Assembly (NCBI GenBank): GCA_028287395.1 | Contig: JAQBPR010000104.1 | Location: 23,413-87,412 of the forward strand | Direction: 5' to 3' | DNA: 64,000 nucleotides | Source: Bacilli bacterium | Lineage (GTDB): Bacteria > Bacillota > Bacilli > Paenibacillales > NBRC-103111 | Part shown: in pieces, positions 61,451 to 64,000 of the stretch | Position numbering within the stretch: the first letter of the stretch is position 1 | How the letters are laid out: every line of letters starts with the position of its first letter | Translations under genes and position numbers: made by a program | The notes under the pieces: model-generated | The model's database searches: none | The model's input: only the letters and a program-made list of their open reading frames with translations | What the model was told of the DNA's origin: nothing

Positions 61451-61819
61451 ATGTGGGTTCGAGGGATTCGCGGTGCGACGACCGTTAAGCACAATGAGGA
61501 AAAAGAAATTTTACAAGCTACCTCTGAATTATTGCAACAAATCGTGCTTGATAATCAAGTTATTCCTGAAGATATTTGCAGTGTCTTTGTAACAACAACA
61601 CAAGATTTAACCGCAACATTCCCAGCGCGTGCGATTCGACAAATGCAGGGATGGGAGTTAGTACCCTTAATGTGCTCTTTGGAAATTCCAGTTCAACCTA
61701 GCTTGCCTTTATGTATTCGCCTGATGGTTCATATCAACACACCTAAAAATCAACAACAAATCCACCACATTTATTTAAACGAGGCAAAAATTTTGCGTCC
61801 CGATATTGTGAAAAACTAG
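61451..61819 (+). CDS. aroH: Chorismate mutase (AroH type)
   Basis: AroH converts chorismate to prephenate. The 122 residues show the monofunctional mutase family: WVRGIRGATTVKHNEE at the start, TTTQDLTATFPARA and MCSLEIPVQPSLPLCIRL, with the active-site arginines expected in those regions. It lies four bases after aroB. Confidence 0.94.
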   Translation: MWVRGIRGATTVKHNEEKEILQATSELLQQIVLDNQVIPEDICSVFVTTTQDLTATFPARAIRQMQGWELVPLMCSLEIPVQPSLPLCIRLMVHINTPKNQQQIHHIYLNEAKILRPDIVKN

Positions 61820-61877
61820 TTATCACTGACTAAAGTCCAGCTTTTTAAACAGACTCTTTAATTCTACACAAAACGAA

Positions 61878-61907
61878 TTGACGTTCTTAATATTTTTGTT
61901 GTATATT
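61878..61907 (+). promoter_or_regulatory. Promoter of the trp leader
   Basis: TTGACG (61878-61883), an 18-base spacer and TATATT (61902-61907); the alternative -10 GTATAT gives 17. Transcription would start near 61913, at the first triplet of the TRAP site. Confidence 0.65.
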
Positions 61908-61913
61908 GATGTA

Positions 61914-61981
61914 GAGCAGAGTTGAGAAGAGTGTTTTAGTTGTGTTGAGTTGAGATGAGCAGAGCCGAGGGTATAGGATAG
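61914..61981 (+). promoter_or_regulatory. TRAP binding site in the trpE leader
   Basis: Twelve GAG/TAG triplets begin at 61914, 61919, 61924, 61929, 61937, 61947, 61952, 61957, 61962, 61967, 61974 and 61979, mostly with two-base spacers. This is the pattern bound by the 11-mer TRAP ring (mtrB at 51618). The gap between 61819 and 62102 holds this site, a small hairpin near 62015 and the terminator at 62050. Confidence 0.93.
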
Positions 61982-62049
61982 GACAGCTTTTTTATAGAGC
62001 TTGTTTTATTTTCATTGTTTCGGACGAAATTTCAATGTAAACACGTACA

Positions 62050-62076
62050 CCTCTACTTTGATGTAGAGGTTTTTTT
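62050..62076 (+). terminator. trp attenuator terminator
   Basis: A perfect 7-bp stem CCTCTAC/GTAGAGG with a TTTGAT loop and seven Ts. Its 5' arm could pair with upstream AGAGTGT- or GTAGAG-type sequences in the TRAP site as an antiterminator; which pairing is real is unresolved. Confidence 0.85.
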
Positions 62077-62101
62077 ATTGAAGAAGCGAAGGAGCGATCT
62101 T

Positions 62102-63649
62102 ATGATGTATTCACTAGAACTGAAAGAAGTCACCCGGTTGGCTAAAGACTATAATCTTATCCCGCTTGCGCGCGATTTGATGGCCGATACGGAAACGCCG
62201 ATTCGCGTGTTTCAGCATTTTTACGATGAGCCCAAAGCATTCTTGCTGGAAAGCGTGGAAGGCGGCGTCAAATGGGCGAGATATTCCTTTATTGGTACGG
62301 ATCCTTTTCTAATGATCCATGCCAAAAACGGAAAAACAATGATTGAAGGCGCTCAGGGACAGAAAATGACAGATGAAAAGCCAATCGAAGTGTTAAAAGC
62401 CTATTTGCGCTCTTATTCTAGCCCTTCATTACCTGAATTGCCGCGTTTTACGGGTGGCGCGGTTGGTTTTTTCGGATATGATCTGCTGCAATATTACGAG
62501 AAGCTTCCGAAGCATCGGCTGGATGATCTGCAAATGAATGACATTCAATTTATGTTCTGCGATCAAGTGATTGCATTCGATCATTTTAAACAACAAATTA
62601 AAGTCATTGCGAATGTGCATGTTCCTCCATTTGCTACAGATGCTGAAATTGCCCAAGTTTATCAAGAAGCATGCGATAAAATTGACGCTACAGTGGAGCG
62701 TTTGAGACGCCCGCAATTGGGTTCTCCGTTAGCCCATCATCCAATACCAACAGATGTTGAGCTTGGAGAAATTCAATCCAATGTGACTAAAGAGCAGTAT
62801 ATGGCTAATGTGGAACAAGCGAAAGAATATATACGTGCTGGAGATATTTTTCAAGTCGTGCTATCCCAACGCTTTGAAGTAACGACCGATGTTTCACCGC
62901 TTCATGTGTACCGCGTGTTGCGTACGATGAATCCATCGCCCTATATGTATTGTTTGAAAATGGATGATGAAGTCATTGTCGGGACCTCACCGGAGCTTCT
63001 TGTTCGCGTGGAGGATGAAAAGGTGGAGACACGACCGATTGCGGGTACAAGGCCGCGCGGCGCGACTGCAGAAGAAGATTTAGCCTTGGCAAAGGAATTG
63101 CTGGCCGATGAAAAAGAGCGAGCAGAGCATTTAATGCTCGTTGATTTAGGACGAAATGATTTGGGACGCGTTTCTGAATTCGGCAGTGTAAAATGCGATT
63201 CGTTTATGGAAGTCGAACGATATTCGCATGTCATGCATATCGTTTCCAATGTCATTGGTAAAATTCGCAGCGATAAAGACTTTTTTGACGCATTCTTGTC
63301 TTGTATGCCGGCTGGTACGGTTTCTGGGGCGCCAAAGCTGCGTGCGATGCAAATTATCGCTGAAATGGAAAATGAATCAAGAGGCGCATATGCTGGAGCG
63401 ATCGGCTATCTAGGGTTTTCCGGTAACATGGATACGTGCATTACAATACGAACGATTATTTTTAAGCATGGAAAGGCTTATGTTCAAGCAGGAGCTGGGA
63501 TCGTCTGGGATTCTGTGCCGGAAAAGGAGTTTGAGGAAACGGTAAATAAAGCAAAAGCATTGCTTAAATCGATCCGCATGGCGGAAATCATCTTTGCGCA
63601 TAAACCAAACCTATCCGTAATCAATCAAGATTATTATGTTAACTCATAA
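62102..63649 (+). CDS. trpE: Anthranilate synthase component I
   Basis: TrpE makes anthranilate from chorismate with ammonia from a glutaminase subunit. The 515 residues have the tryptophan feedback motif LLES at 48-51 and the chorismate-binding core with IAGTRPRG, DLGRNDLGRV, PAGTVSGAPKLRAMQ and the C-terminal QAGAGIVWDS. AAGGAGCG is before ATG 62102; the longer frame from 62015 would overlap the attenuator. No trpG follows; the glutaminase is presumably elsewhere (pabA), as in many Bacillota. Confidence 0.96.
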   Translation: MMYSLELKEVTRLAKDYNLIPLARDLMADTETPIRVFQHFYDEPKAFLLESVEGGVKWARYSFIGTDPFLMIHAKNGKTMIEGAQGQKMTDEKPIEVLKAYLRSYSSPSLPELPRFTGGAVGFFGYDLLQYYEKLPKHRLDDLQMNDIQFMFCDQVIAFDHFKQQIKVIANVHVPPFATDAEIAQVYQEACDKIDATVERLRRPQLGSPLAHHPIPTDVELGEIQSNVTKEQYMANVEQAKEYIRAGDIFQVVLSQRFEVTTDVSPLHVYRVLRTMNPSPYMYCLKMDDEVIVGTSPELLVRVEDEKVETRPIAGTRPRGATAEEDLALAKELLADEKERAEHLMLVDLGRNDLGRVSEFGSVKCDSFMEVERYSHVMHIVSNVIGKIRSDKDFFDAFLSCMPAGTVSGAPKLRAMQIIAEMENESRGAYAGAIGYLGFSGNMDTCITIRTIIFKHGKAYVQAGAGIVWDSVPEKEFEETVNKAKALLKSIRMAEIIFAHKPNLSVINQDYYVNS

Positions 63650-63677
63650 TCTGCCTATTTTAGGAGGGAAAGTATAG

Positions 63678-64000
63678 ATGGAATACCAATTTACGGTGCA
63701 ACAAGCGATTGCCAAAATCGTGGGTGGACTCAGTTTAGAGCGAACGGAAGCACGGCAAGTGATGTCCGATATCATGGAAGGCTCAGTCAGTCCAGCTCAA
63801 ATCGCCAGTCTAGTTACCGCTCTGCGAATGAAAGGGGAAACAAGCGAAGAAATTACTGGATTTGCCGAATCGATGCGCAGTAAAGCGGATCGTGTTCTTA
63901 CAGAGCAAACTAACTTGCTAGATACCTGTGGAACAGGCGGAGACGGTGCGGAGACATTCAATATATCGACAGCCTCGGCGCTTGTAGCAGCAGCAGGTGG
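63678..64000 (+). CDS. trpD: Anthranilate phosphoribosyltransferase (N-terminal part, cut by window edge)
   Basis: TrpD joins anthranilate to PRPP. The first 107 residues are present, with a helical N-terminal domain (QQAIAKIVGGLSL) and the PRPP-binding motif DTCGTGGDGAETFNIST near residue 80-96. TAGGAGGGA lies before the ATG. It follows trpE by 28 bases, in the order trpE-trpD seen in related operons. The 3' end is outside the window. Confidence 0.95.
   Translation, partial: MEYQFTVQQAIAKIVGGLSLERTEARQVMSDIMEGSVSPAQIASLVTALRMKGETSEEITGFAESMRSKADRVLTEQTNLLDTCGTGGDGAETFNISTASALVAAAG

Noticed and set aside
1..64000. CRISPR arrays, tRNA or rRNA genes, insertion sequences, prophage genes
   Set aside because: No repeat-spacer arrays, no transposase or phage proteins, and no recognisable structural RNA apart from the leaders listed.

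Overview
The window is a gene-dense stretch (about 40% GC by eye) of the chromosome of an endospore-forming, respiring, flagellated Bacillota bacterium. Spore genes (gerW, dacB-spmA-spmB, two SpoVIF-like genes, ypeB, the YIEGIA operon, spoIVA), the resABCDE operon, TRAP (mtrB) and a gene order following the Bacillus subtilis dacB-res, ypbH-to-yphF and spoIVA-to-trp regions support this. The futalosine gene mqnA with ubiA and ubiX between menG and hepT, and prominent TTG starts, fit Paenibacillaceae better than Bacillus. The genus is an inference. I see no rRNA, tRNA, insertion sequence, prophage or CRISPR array.

Layout. 1-14.2 kb: a cut-off degV gene, recG, a SpoVIF-like gene, gerW, an HD-GYP gene, then dacB-spmA-spmB-rluB-resABCDE (spore cortex, ribosome, cytochrome c maturation and redox sensing). 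14.3-18.6 kb: serA under a T-box leader on the minus strand, a rhodanese gene, an unknown membrane protein, a CPBP protease and a small membrane protein. 18.6-22.2 kb: a two-gene 2-oxoacid:ferredoxin oxidoreductase. 22.2-29.1 kb: a lipoprotein deacetylase, MecA-type adaptor, glutamate dehydrogenase, prsW, ypeB and a PilZ protein. 29.2-39.6 kb: cmk, plsC, rpsA-like, yphA, YIEGIA with its small partner, der, plsY, gpsA, spoVIF, and a compact cluster with DUF2768, two [2Fe-2S] ferredoxins, a nucleotidyltransferase-fold protein and a YphF lipoprotein. 39.6-41.8 kb: spoIVA and HU. 41.9-51.5 kb: a block rich in accessory genes (thioesterase, secreted Ig-like protein, glcT-PTS operon, sugar ABC importer) lying where folE (mtrA) sits in B. 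subtilis. 51.6-64 kb: mtrB, hepS-menG-ubiA-ubiX-mqnA-hepT-ndk-cheR, aroC-aroB-aroH, trpE and a cut-off trpD.

How it fits together. MtrB has a visible target in the same window: a leader upstream of trpE with twelve GAG/TAG triplets followed by a terminator, so the aro/trp region is probably under TRAP attenuation. The Hep, Mqn, Ubi and Men products make menaquinone, which feeds the respiratory chain that ResABC and ResDE build and regulate. Promoter-like sites for sigma-E (spoIVA), sigma-K (spoVIF) and sigma-G (yphA-YIEGIA) suggest where the sporulation genes enter the programme.

Least explained: a dispersed hairpin element present three times, the ferredoxin/nucleotidyltransferase/YphF cluster beside spoIVA, paired palindromes upstream of the oxidoreductase, and two promoter-then-terminator leaders (cmk, ABC importer). 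All identifications rest on reading the sequence and remembered family features; no database search was run.
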